Assembly: GCF_002994745.2 (NCBI RefSeq)
Contig: NC_037090.1
Span: 13,141,501 to 13,205,500, forward strand
Origin: Rosa chinensis
Lineage: Eukaryota; Streptophyta; Magnoliopsida; Rosales; Rosaceae
Length of the DNA: 64,000 bases
Reading direction: 5' to 3'
Made by a program: the position numbers and the translations under genes. Each line of letters starts with the position of its first letter. Position 1 is the first letter of the stretch. The notes under the pieces were generated by a model. The model made no database searches, was not told the origin of the DNA, and worked only from the letters and a program-made list of their open reading frames with translations. Positions 21,030 to 31,436 of this stretch are shown here, piece by piece.

Positions 21030-21099
21030 TTTTCTAAAAACCTATAAAAATATCATTAATTGCTATCCATATATACTACCTTATCACCATACCAAACAC

Positions 21100-21271
21100 G
21101 AGGGATTATTCAGAGCACCGCCGTGTACTTGCACCAACATAAATGAATGGTTAGATTGCATTAAATACACTTTTTGTTTATTAAAAATAAAGTTGATAAT
21201 AAATATCAAGGGTTGAGATTATTTTATAAGGGTTGAGTTACTTACACCGTCGGTACATAGAATAATTTTCA
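21100..21271. mobile_element. Mutator-type MITE (172 bp) with 9-bp target duplication
   Basis: The left end contains GGATTATTCAGAGCACCGCC and the right end, as complement, AAATTATTCTATGTACCGAC, an imperfect inverted repeat. The duplication ACCAAACAC is exact (21091-21099 and 21272-21280). The matching empty site is in copy 1 of the surrounding duplication (ACACCAAATACAAG, about 19600-19613). It has no coding capacity. Confidence 0.8.
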
Positions 21272-21420
21272 ACCAAACACAAGTAATCTTGATGGCTGAG
21301 CATGATGTTTATCTTTAGAAAAAAAGCAACTGGTAGGTAAGTCAATTGCTTGACCCGAAGGTCAATATATGAATTGGTTCAAAAGAATTTTCTAAAAACC
21401 CGTTAAAATATCATTAATTA

Positions 21421-22944
21421 TGGATAATTTCAAAAACCATTAATGCAATAAAACGATATCTATATTTCACAAAATTTATAACTATGAAAGGAATGGTATT
21501 TTAATCCTAGATATGATTATCAATTATTTCTAAAGAAGTATCGAAATTCTCGCTCTAATTCGACTATAAATGGATCATAATTCTATGTGATTATGCAACC
21601 GAGTTTAATCGAGTGATGACAATAAGCTTTCTCAAAGAATGAGAATTCTAAGGTTACCGTCTAATATAATTCGTGTTCTGAAATGTTTTTATCCTCATGA
21701 CATTTTCTTATTGTAAGAAATATCATTTCTCTAAATTGTCTTTTAGTATTCGATCTCCTTTTCTCATGGTATATAAAAAATTGATTCTCAAATTCCATAG
21801 ATTTCACTCATGCTTATTGAGAAGTTAATTAGTTGAAATTTGAGAATTTAGTATTATTTTAACTCATACGTGCAATTTAAATTCCTACTTTTTTTTCTAT
21901 TTATTTTATTTTGAGCTAACATATATATCTATGTTTTATTGCAGCAACTTTAGAAGATTATCTGAAGAAAGTCAAGAAAAAGTTTTATTTCAAATTATAA
22001 ATACAAGTTTCAAAAATAATGACATTCATCTTTAATCGAATCAATGATTTACCAGATTATGGTATGATCCCAGTTCTTAAAAGTTTTGATATATATATGC
22101 TCGCTTGACGTATACAATTTCTTTGTTATAAAAGTAAATTTATGATCTTGGTACTACTGCAGTAGCCTTGTGGTACTCCTACCAAACCATCAGAAATGTA
22201 GGTGCAAGAAACACATGTATGTTCTTATGAGGTTTCAAGATCAACAGGTGCAGCTCATACATAAGCAAAACGGCTATGTGGGTTTTTCCACAACCCGTTT
22301 CCAGATACACGATTATGTTCTCCTCCAAGGCTTTCTTACGCGCGCAGTTCCAATTGATACCTTCAAAACCAACACATAAAAATTAATAAACAAAACAGAT
22401 ATATAACATTTCAAAATCCTAGCTCTGCCCGTGTGTAACAAGCCTCAAAAAGAAGAAATTTGCGTCGGGGTCTTGCATTCAGCGACACATATCAGCAAAG
22501 TGTGCCAACCCTGCAGTCAAATGACACGTGTTAGTAAAGTATACCAGGCTTGTAGTGTAATACTGATCAACATCGCGATGACACATTTGAAGAAGTTGTT
22601 CATAAAATAATTATTTTGATGTAATTATTACTAATTAAAAGAAGAAATTTTCTATCCATTTCTTATATTTAATATTTCATTAAACAAGATCTAAGGAATA
22701 TGAGTTAAAGATAAAGTAATATAAAGAGGTAAATGTGTGAGTCCTTTACTCTCTTACATTCGATCTTATGTTAAAAAGTTTCTAGTCATATGATTATCAT
22801 TTGAACATTGATAATCCGGAAATGCTAGTACATAACTACATACCATATATGCTCATATCCTCCATGTCTCTTGTCATTCGTGTAGAAACACTAATACAAG
22901 TATGTGAGTGCTCTTATCTTAAAAAGTACGCTAAAGACGATAAT
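21421..22944. other. intergenic, no gene seen
   Basis: AT-rich sequence. A GC-richer patch with short frames at 22150-22380 and 22440-22580 has no recognisable product. No element ends were found. Confidence 0.4.
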
Positions 22945-23060
22945 TAGATCTCAGACCATCACCGGATCAACTAATCAAAATTTCAATCCAAATCTGTCCA
23001 ATAACCATGGATTTAGATGGAATCCGAATCAAAATCCGGTTTATTGACAAGCCATCCACG
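22945..23060. mobile_element. relic of a hAT element related to the one at 8022-8719
   Basis: The sequence from CGGATCAACTAATCAAAATT through TTTCAATCCAAATCTGTCCA and GAATCAAAATCCGG matches the right part of the 8022-8719 element, but the left half and the clean terminus are missing. It lies about 300 bases upstream of the next gene's start codon. Confidence 0.65.
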
Positions 23061-23371
23061 AGTCAACAACTCAGCATAGCCCATAGAGCTTTTCTCTTGT
23101 TAAGCAATGGACCTGAGATCAGGGGGGGCCTTATAGATTGGGCCATATAGCTAGGCCTGATGGAGTCATCTTCCTCCGGAAGTCTCGTCTGAAGACCATC
23201 CTATCCTTTTATGTTCTCCCCCAAATTGAATTCGAAAATAAAATTTTCGCGCCTTCTGTAGCTTCCTCTCTACATTTCTTCAACTTCAGAATGCCAAACC
23301 AAATCTTCTTCCTTCAAAAAAAGCCCAAGCCTCTCCTCTAAACCCTAAGCTCCCAAGCCTCTACTCCAACC

Positions 23372-26288
23372 ATGGACGACAAAGACCTAGACGACGCGGC
23401 TTTGTGGGCCGTGATCGACTCCGCCGCCGCCTCCCACTCCTCCAAATCCAAATTCCAATCCCGCCAACCCCTCGCGATCCAATGCCAGCGGCCGTCTCCG
23501 CTGATCTCAAACCCTTCGCCGCCGCAGAAGCTCTTCCAGACCGCTCGGATCTCCTACTCCGGCGAATCCGACTCCAAATCGGAGGGCGAGGTCGTTGAGG
23601 AGCCTTGGGCTTTCCACCCGCCGAGGAAGATCGCCAGGTCAGCAAACGACGGCAATTCTCTCGCCGTAGTCAGAAATGTGCCGCGCACGCCTACCACGCC
23701 GGTGTACGCTTCGCCGGAGACGCATTTGTCGCCGGGAATCGGGAGGTTTAGTAGTCCTGTTAGCTATCCGCAGAGAGAAGAGAGGGATAATAATCCTGTG
23801 CAGATGGTGCAGCATAGCTTGTCTGGGATGTTTCCTTCGGTTTCTTTGTTTAAGGAGTATCAAGATGCAGCTATGGCGGTGAGTGTTACTATATGATTAG
23901 TGCTCTTAGTTCAATTTCAGTTAGATTTGAAAATATAATTGCTTGGCCTTTTAGGAATTTTAGGTTTCTGAGCTAATTAATTAATTGCCTAGATATTTTT
24001 TGCCTAATTAGTTTGTGTCAATTTACCAGATCTTGGAGAAAACTGATTACACTAAGATTCATGGGAGTACTTACATCAAAAAGTCAGGTAAAGGCTTTAG
24101 AGGGAGGTTCTGGTTGTTGTTGCGAGGTGGAATGGGATGCTAGATTGAACATAAGGTGTATTATGTGTTGAACAGGTTGGAGGAAGATATCGTTTTACTT
24201 CAATCTCTCTTTTGAGATCAAGGACAAGAGCATTGAGTTTGATGAGAGTCGAAATGTTCTGCGTGCAGAGTTTGTGGTTCGGGCACACATGCAGTAAGAG
24301 TTTTGGGATCTAAGCATTGGATAGTCATCTAATTCATGGTCATGTCTTACTTTATCATGATTTAGGATCACTCATTTTGATAATATGTTGCTTCCCTTGT
24401 TAATAGGGGTGGTAGGTTCTCGGATGGATGGGGCTCATGTGATCGGCGTGAGAAGAGATTCAACAAACCAAATCATGATATTCCAAGTACAGCAGAGACC
24501 AGGGCGAAAAATAAAGCATCCTCGGTAGGCCTATGTTTCTTATTTAAATTTTTTTGATATAGTGGAGAACTGATATCTTGGTGTATGTTCGTCATGAATT
24601 TCATTATCGCATTCTAACTTCTCAGTTTAGATGTCATTGCTGCACAACTGCACATTGTATGCATTGTTCATGTAGAGCTTCAACCTAACTTGATGGTTAT
24701 CCAGTGATTACCAATATAGGGTAGCTTCTATCAACTAAGATCATTTAGATCCCTAAAATGTTTTATGCAGATGAGACTACGAGAGTATGGAAAAAGCTAT
24801 CAAATTCCATTACTTTAATGTACCTACCTGCTGTTCAACATTGAAATTATGGTCGTTTTTTATTCACAATTTTCTGTAGTGTAGAACACATTTATAACAA
24901 CAAAAGACAGAAAATCCTTCTTACAGCTTCAGCCAAAAAAAAAAAAAAGTCCTCCCCCTAGGCCCTAGCCAACTAATTCATGTAACAAAAGCAAATGACC
25001 CACCACCAAGTACTCTTTTGGCCTTGATCAAAGTACCCATAATTGAGAGTCAAAGACTTCTTCAACCATCTGCACCAGGAATTAAGATATCACAATTCTA
25101 ATTAAAGTTAGAGGAAATTAAAGAAAATTTTGACAGAAAATTAAACTGATTACCATTGTGAAGTTTGGAATAGGATGCAAGATCAAGCCAGATGTCTGTG
25201 GTGGAGTCCAATCTCCAAAGAAATGGTGGAGTGACTTTAGGGTTTGATCAGATTCTTTATTCTCTGTTTTGATTGGTCTGCTTGATTTGAAATCAGTGCC
25301 CAAAACATAGCTTATCATGTGATTGTTGCTGTGGATAGTGATCTGTGAGGCTTTGAAACCGTGGTTGAGATGAGTAGCTTTTGTAGGATTAACTTGCATT
25401 CGCTGAAGACTCTGCAGGAAGAAACCTAGCTCATGATCCACATCTTCCTTTGCTCCATGAGCAAATCTTTATGTTGAAAAAATGAGGAAATCAAAAAATA
25501 TATTATTTAGCTGATTGAAAATGACAAACCTGTAATCTTTAGGATCAGCTTCATTAACATAAGATCCAGAGTTTAAAAACAGTTGGGGGATAGTACTAGT
25601 AGTAGTGTTCAACCATGTCAAATAGTTGATTTTGATTCACATTTTGTATAGCTATGTAAAATCCCATAAACTTTCTAGTGGCTGCCATGAATGGCTTGCA
25701 TACGCCCTTAATGTGTGCTTTCTTAGAATTGTTTCTCATATGTCTTGAAGCTTGCTTTCTATCAAGGACAAATGAAATATGCATTATCAAGTTTCATCTT
25801 CCTTTTCTGATTATTGATATGATTTTTTTTCATGACTTATTCTGAAACTTGTGAGGGTTAAATTAGAGCTTCCCCATTGGGAAGATCACCAAACACACAG
25901 GTTTCTTGTCCGCTTTGGAATAAAATTTAAGATACGTAACAACAGTATTAGATAATCTAGTTTATAAGTGTCAGAACCATGCATGTGCTATCTGTTTACT
26001 TACCTCCAGGCTTTATTTGCTAACCCATACATAGAAGACTTAATAATTTAATTAAATTATCACAGGACAGGCTCTTGAGTGATTTAAATCTATGTTCTTT
26101 TCGTTTTTTCTCCTTGTGCCAATAAACCAACAAACATATGATGCATGATCCGTAAATATTCGTTTGTTTTCTACTTTTTGGAGGCTTTGTGCTGACAGTT
26201 CCATTATTGAGTACCTTCGCATTTGCAGGACTTGCTTGGAATTGGAGATTACAGACCTGGTGCAAGTCAAGACCTCCAATATGCATGA
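23372..26288 (+). CDS. conserved plant protein of unknown function, 5 exons
   Basis: Exons 23372-23878, 24030-24087, 24176-24293, 24407-24524 and 26229-26288 join in phase to 286 aa. The N-terminal ~150 residues are Ser/Pro-rich (MDDKDLDDAALWAVIDSAAA) and probably disordered. The C-terminal part is dense and looks conserved: LFKEYQDAAMA, ILEKTDYTKIHGSTYIKKSG, WRKISFYFNLSFEIKDKSIE, GGRFSDGWGSCDRREKRFNK, PNHDIPSTAETRAKNKA and DLLGIGDYRPG. I am confident it is a real gene because this region keeps a clean frame over four introns, but I cannot name its function. Intron 4 is 1.7 kb, much longer than the others, and carries an antisense GRF fragment. The leader is short and C/T-rich. The start is the first ATG. 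Confidence 0.8.
24950..25450 (-). pseudogene. antisense fragment of a growth-regulating factor (GRF) gene inside an intron
   Basis: On the minus strand, from about 25450 downward, the frame reads AKEDVDHELGFFLQSLQRMQ, ASQITIHSNNHMISYVLGTD, FKSSRPIKTENKESDQTLKS and LHHFFGDW. Just past that, the next frame reads DIWLDLASYSKLHNG up to a donor-like ggt|aatc. The string WLDLAS.SKLHNG and the 'PIK.E.E...K.L.HFF..W' spacing are typical of the C-terminal half of plant GRF transcription factors. A frameshift at about 25200 separates the two halves. The QLQ and WRC domains that define a functional GRF are absent. It lies in intron 4 of the plus-strand gene, so it is carried antisense in that pre-mRNA. 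The family call is from motif memory. Confidence 0.6.
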
Positions 26289-28077
26289 TCAACCATGATT
26301 TCTCGATTGGATTTTATGGTCTGTGTTAGCTGAGAGATTATGCAAGTTTTTCCTTTAAAAAGTTGAAAGATATCGAATCATACACACAACTAAAAAAGGT
26401 GAAACTTCACTTGGAGCTTCCGAAAAGTATAACCTCTATACTTGTGGGTAGCGATGCAAATCATGCTACTGTAGTTAGATTTACTGCTTTCTGATCTTGC
26501 TAGTACACAACAGATGACATTTGATGTAATGGAACATTGGAATGTGCTGTTTGGTCCTACTCACATTGTTGGAGAATCATACAATTTATAAAGCTGATTT
26601 ACTTCAAAAGGTTTTGATGTGTGAGGTTTGATTTTTTACTTATTGGGTACTAGTGCTACATTTCTTCTGTGTGGAAGTACCGTGCTCGAATATACATATG
26701 CTTTTCTTATTCAGTGGGATATGGTAGATGCTTTGTTGTTACTGAAGAGGTCGTCTTGATTTGGAATAAAAATTTTGTCCAGATTTAATCAGAAAGCAAA
26801 GGATATCGTCAAATGAGTTATAAAAGAACTTTGGATAAGGATAGCTACAGGGCAATTTCTATATTTGAAAAAATTACCAAGTAAATTCTGCATTTGCTTA
26901 TTAACTCCTTAACACCATTATTCTTTCATTCATTATTGATTAATCCCTCCGTAACCTCCGTTTTTGTAGATTTAGATCGTTTGGTAGTGGGTTGCAGGCT
27001 ACTACACTCCATTGTATTCGATAGCTACCAGACTCTTCATGAGGTCAGGTGGCTGCCGAATTCTCTTTGTAGTACAGGGTGTTTAGATATCAAGTTCTTG
27101 AAAAACAACTTACGAATGAATGATAAGTAGAATACCACAAAAAACTATAGCTAATAGCGGGACATATAAAAAAATATCAGTAGAAAATGGCCAAACTCTA
27201 GTCGAATCTATGGTAAAATGATATTTTTAGGAAAATATTAATGAGTTAACAAATGGATCAAATTGAGAATCAGTTTAGAATTTTCTATTCGATTACTCTT
27301 TCTTTGTATTTTTGGTCTGGTAATGTTTATGTTTATATACGAAGCACCATGCTTGGATGATAGAGATCTTCAAACTCATTATCGTTATACAAGTGCTTGT
27401 GTTAGATAGTGATTCAGATTGGACTGAACTGGACAGAGAGAACCTGTGGACCAAAAAGAAAAAGGGTCCTCAAAAGACAGGATGTGACAGTTTATGTTCA
27501 CCAAAATAGTGCCCAAAACTGGTATATTCTTTTCCCCATCATGATTAATGTCACAGATTCTTCAGGCCATTGGCCTTCATGCCCCTCTGTTTCTCTCTTT
27601 TCTCTCCCCCTAATACTTTTTTCACCTCCTCACTATTTTGTTACATATTCTTCACGATTATCATGATTATTTTATTAGAGATATTCAAATTCTTGAAATT
27701 AACTCAACCACAACGAGATAGTATTTCATCTCTTTTACATAAAAGGATCCGATATCCTTCGTATGTATAATGAAGTACAGATTCATAGATCTTGTTTCAT
27801 TGCAATATTGTATTTAATCAATAGAAGCAATTCATGAATTTCAAATTATTCATTGTGCTGATTTAGTTTAAATTCATTAAGCACAAATCAATACATGAAT
27901 TTCAATTTACTTACTATTGCATTCTGTACATTCATTTTAAAATCCAAATTCAGTTTCTAAAATTATTTAATCCAATGAAATCCCAAGTGCTATATATATC
28001 CGCACACTTTTCCTGCATACAGGATAAACTATTCATAGTGATGCACAAAGCCACAAAAGCCTTAGAGAAATTCTAGT
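26289..28077. other. 3' UTR and intergenic DNA, no gene seen
   Basis: The first few hundred bases are probably 3' UTR of the preceding gene. The rest is AT-rich. Short frames at 26894-27130 and 27409-27770 look like chance or old transposon remains; none shows a family motif. Confidence 0.4.
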
Positions 28078-28085
28078 ATACTAAT

Positions 28086-29257
28086 AGGGTTTTTATCATA
28101 GGTGGGGTCTGAACTATGTCTGACCGGACTGAATGGTACCTAGACTTTTAAAATGATCAAATAGGTACCTGAACTTCCAAAACCTCATCATTAAGGTACT
28201 TCCGTTTATATTCTGCTAATCCTCCGTTAATTGCAGGGATAAATCAGACATTTCACCCAAATTGACCACTAAAATGACTGTTATAACCTCATCTGACATT
28301 TTGTCCATTTCCCTCCTTTCTATCTTAATTTCCCTCCAAAAAAATTGACTCTTCCCCCAACACCAACACTATTCATGTAAAACTTTTCATCAAATTTTAC
28401 CTCCAATTATTGTCTTTCGATAAATAATAATCAACATCTCAACATCAAGTTTTCTTGAATAATTTTTATTGTTCTTCAAAAATTAGCCTAACATAATGAA
28501 ATACCAAATTATTCAAGTTTTACCTCCAATTATTGTCTTTCGATAATAAAATTAGCCTAACATAATGAAATACCAAAATTAGCCTAACATAATAATACTT
28601 TTCATCAAATTTTACCTCAAATTATTGTCTTTCGATAAATAATAATCAACATCTCAACATCAAGTTTTCTTGAATAATTTTTATTGTTCTTCAAAAATTA
28701 GCCTAACATAATGAAATACCAAAATAATTTTTATGTTAGGCTAATTTTTGAAGAACAATAAAAATTATTCAAGAAAACTTGATGTTGAGATGTTGATTAT
28801 TATTTATCGAAAGACAATAATTGGAGGTAAAATTTGAATAATTTGGTATTTCATTTGTTAGGCTAATTTTTGAAGAACAATAAAAATTATTCAAGAAAAC
28901 TTGATGTTGAGATGTTGATTATTATTTATCGAAAGACAATAATTGGAGGTAAAATTTGATGAAAAGTTTTACATGAATAGTGTTGGGGGAAGAGTCAATT
29001 TTTTTGGAGGGAAATTAAGATAGAAAGGAGGGAAATGGACAAAATATCAGATGAGGTTATAACAGTCATTTTAGTGGTCAATTTGGGTGAAATGTCTGAT
29101 TTATCCCCGCAATTAACGGAGGATTAACGGAATATAGACGGAAGTACCTTAATGATGTGGTTTTGGAAGTTCAGGTACCTATTTGATCATTTTAAAAGTC
29201 CAGGTACCATTCAGTCCGGTCAGACATAGTTCAGACCCCACCTATGATAAAAACCCT
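28086..29257. mobile_element. 1172-bp foldback DNA transposon with 8-bp target duplication
   Basis: The left end AGGGTTTTTATCATAGGTGG and right end CCACCTATGATAAAAACCCT are perfect complements, and the match continues with few differences for about 400 bp on each side (28086-28490 against 28850-29257). The 8-bp duplication ATACTAAT is exact (28078-28085 and 29258-29265). The centre has further direct and inverted copies of a block containing TATTGTCTTTCGATAAATAA and CAACATCTCAACATCAAG. There is no coding capacity. The 8-bp duplication allows hAT or a Mutator relative. It ends 486 bases upstream of the ATG of the next gene. Confidence 0.9.
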
Positions 29258-29743
29258 ATACTAATATAATGGACTAATGGTTATGGTCCTAATGGAGCAT
29301 GTGCAAACTCTGATAATGGAAGCAAGGAACCTTTCAATGGAGGGGTTAGTGTGGTCATTTGAGGGTCATCACTCTTCATCTTCTCTGTCTCCAAAACCAG
29401 TGTATGCTTTAAACACTAAACGGTTAGACGTCAATCTCACTCCATCTCTATCACAATCTGTGTTTATGTGAATCTTTTGTGCTTAAAGTGGCCAATGCCG
29501 TTGGCCAAATTTCTTTAGAAGTTCCACTCTTTTTCTTGTTTATAGAGTATCTCAATCTTTTCATACTCTCTCCTTCTATCTTTTCTTACTCGCTCCATCT
29601 CTTTATATTCTGCAGGTACAAAATAGAGTCATGTCGGTGGAAATGCGGGTTCTTTCTGTGAAGTGATCGCGCCGGAGTTTCGATATAGTACATTGTTCAG
29701 TCTGCCTCATTTTCCCAGATAAAGACTAGGAGGAAAGAAAGTT

Positions 29744-30627
29744 ATGGCTAATCAGGTAATGCTAGTGTGTCATTCATTACTTTGCTTTGGTTGAATTGGT
29801 ACAAAGTAAGCAAACCCTTGTAACTGGTTTTTGAGTACAGGATGAAGGGTGGCCTTTGGGATTGCGACCGCTTAATGCAAGGGTTGGGTTGATGAGAAGC
29901 CGAGATTTCTCTGCCGGTTCGGCTTCGTTTAGTACTTTGGTCACTGGCTCTCCTACTTTTACTGCTTCTTCAGATCTTGATACAGAGGTCAGCATCTTGA
30001 TACATGTTGTTACTTTTGCCTTGGATTTGTTTATGAGCATTGTCACTACGGACTTCATTGTGAGTCGAACAAAGAATTTGTGTTGTTGGTATGGTTTTGT
30101 TGATTCGTTCATGTAACTGGTATCAGTCAACTGGGTCTTCATTCCATGACAATGGCATCACACTAGGGAGCCTCATTGGAGTATCTAGCATTTTCGACCT
30201 CTCTCGAAGATCCAGCATGGGAAGAAGGACAATAGAAGCCTCGAAAAACAAGAAGAGTTGCAAATACAAGCATTGGTTGTTTTCACTCTGCTTTAAGCTG
30301 ACCCCTGAAGCTGTGGATACGAGTAATACTCCTTCTCTAGGTCACTTTCTTGAGGTGGAAAGAAGAGGAAGTACCAACATTAACAGAAGAAATCACAGTC
30401 CAAGACCAATCGAATATGGACCTGACGATTTCTCACCTGCTGTGGCGATTTCAGACGCCAACAGCCTATTTGTGGATGGTGTAGTTGCAGCTGCTCAGGC
30501 TTCAAGTGCTTCAGAAAGTGCAGATAATGGTGGAACAAGATCTAACAATAGAGAGTTAGTAGAATATGGAAACGGATTCAGAACCCCATTGCTGGTTTCA
30601 TGTATGTGTGGACAACTCATTAAATGA
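29744..30627 (+). CDS. uncharacterised plant protein, 3 exons
   Basis: Coding exons 29744-29755, 29841-29987 and 30127-30627 join in phase to 219 aa. The protein starts MANQDEGWPLGLRPLNARVG and continues LMRSRDFSAGSASFSTLVTG, then SSFHDNGITLGSLIGVSSIF. It is Ser-rich, with a basic stretch (SKNKKSCKYKHW). The N-terminal block looks conserved, and I recall similar unnamed proteins in other plants. I see no enzyme motif, membrane segment or named domain. The first coding exon has only four codons, which automated prediction could miss. A 5' leader intron is likely (acceptor ttctgcag near 29616). A foldback transposon lies just upstream and may supply part of the promoter. Confidence 0.7.
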
Positions 30628-31436
30628 AGACCGCTCAATGGATTTTTTTTTTTTCCTCATTAGTACTGGATTTCTCATTTCATGTATTGAAATTCATCTG
30701 ACATAATGTTTAAACTTTAAAGGGAAGACTTCTAGTTCTTTGAGGATCTAATATATGTTATAGAACTTTGCCATTGAGTTCATGTCGGTTAATAGTCTTT
30801 TGAGGTACATTATACTATTAAACTCTGACCAAGCTCTCTGATTAAGGATGTGTCTACCAAACGATTCTTGATTAGTAAATGCTGCTCAATTCCATTTAGT
30901 GCTAATTGTGTCAGTTCCACACCTTCACGTGATCTTAGATACAAAAAATTGCAGCTTAAACATATTTCACATAATTTATTCATTTCGGAACCAATAGGCA
31001 ATAGTATAAGAGGACGGCATTATAAATTTCAGGTTAAGTCAATGAGGCAAAGCAGAACTAGAATGAACATAACATAATAACCCCTTGAGGGTCATTCGAA
31101 AAAAGAACTCTTTTGAGGTGGAAGATAAAATGAAACTTTATTTATATGATATGGAATTATATTTATAATTGGGTAACAAACCCATGAAGTTTTGCTGCTT
31201 CTTTAATGTAAAGAAAAGCAGACTAGACAAGACTCAAGAAAGCAAAAAACTGCAGACTCGGTGTGCCGAAGGACATATATATTCTCATATGCTCATAGCA
31301 TTTAAGACCTCCAAAAGGTGAGTAGGATGCTCATACCGGTGATGGTCTCGCTCCTCAAGCAAATTCAAGATAGCTAGCTCCATCTGCTGGACTATCAAAC
31401 TGGTTCAGAGAGAGGACAAATCCACAACTGCACTTG
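30628..31436. other. space between two convergent genes
   Basis: Holds the 3' UTRs of the plus-strand gene on the left and the minus-strand E3 ligase on the right. The short opposing frames at 30810-31077 are not supported as genes. Confidence 0.45.

Larger units (their letters stand above)
19579..21420. repeat. tandemly duplicated ~155-bp segment, each copy split by a different insertion
   Basis: Copy 1 is 19579-19712 plus 21039-21058. Copy 2 is 21061-21099 plus 21281-21420. Shared strings include TTGCTATCC, GATGGCTGA.CATG.TGTTTA, TTTAGAAAAA.GCAACT, TCAAAAGAATTTTCTAAA and AATATCATTAATT. Copy 1 is interrupted by the element at 19713-21029 and copy 2 by the element at 21100-21271. Each copy therefore shows what the other looked like before insertion. 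Confidence 0.82.

Noticed and set aside
20490..21047. 185-codon open frame (MGTEAAKLAKSS...)
   Set aside because: It lies inside the Mutator-like element, runs through low-complexity RRRR and REREIG stretches, crosses the right terminus and has no family motif. It is probably chance in GC-rich transposon DNA.
25118..25441. A standalone 107-codon minus-strand gene
   Set aside because: The GRF-like frame is broken by a shift and lacks the defining QLQ and WRC domains, so I list it as a pseudogene fragment.
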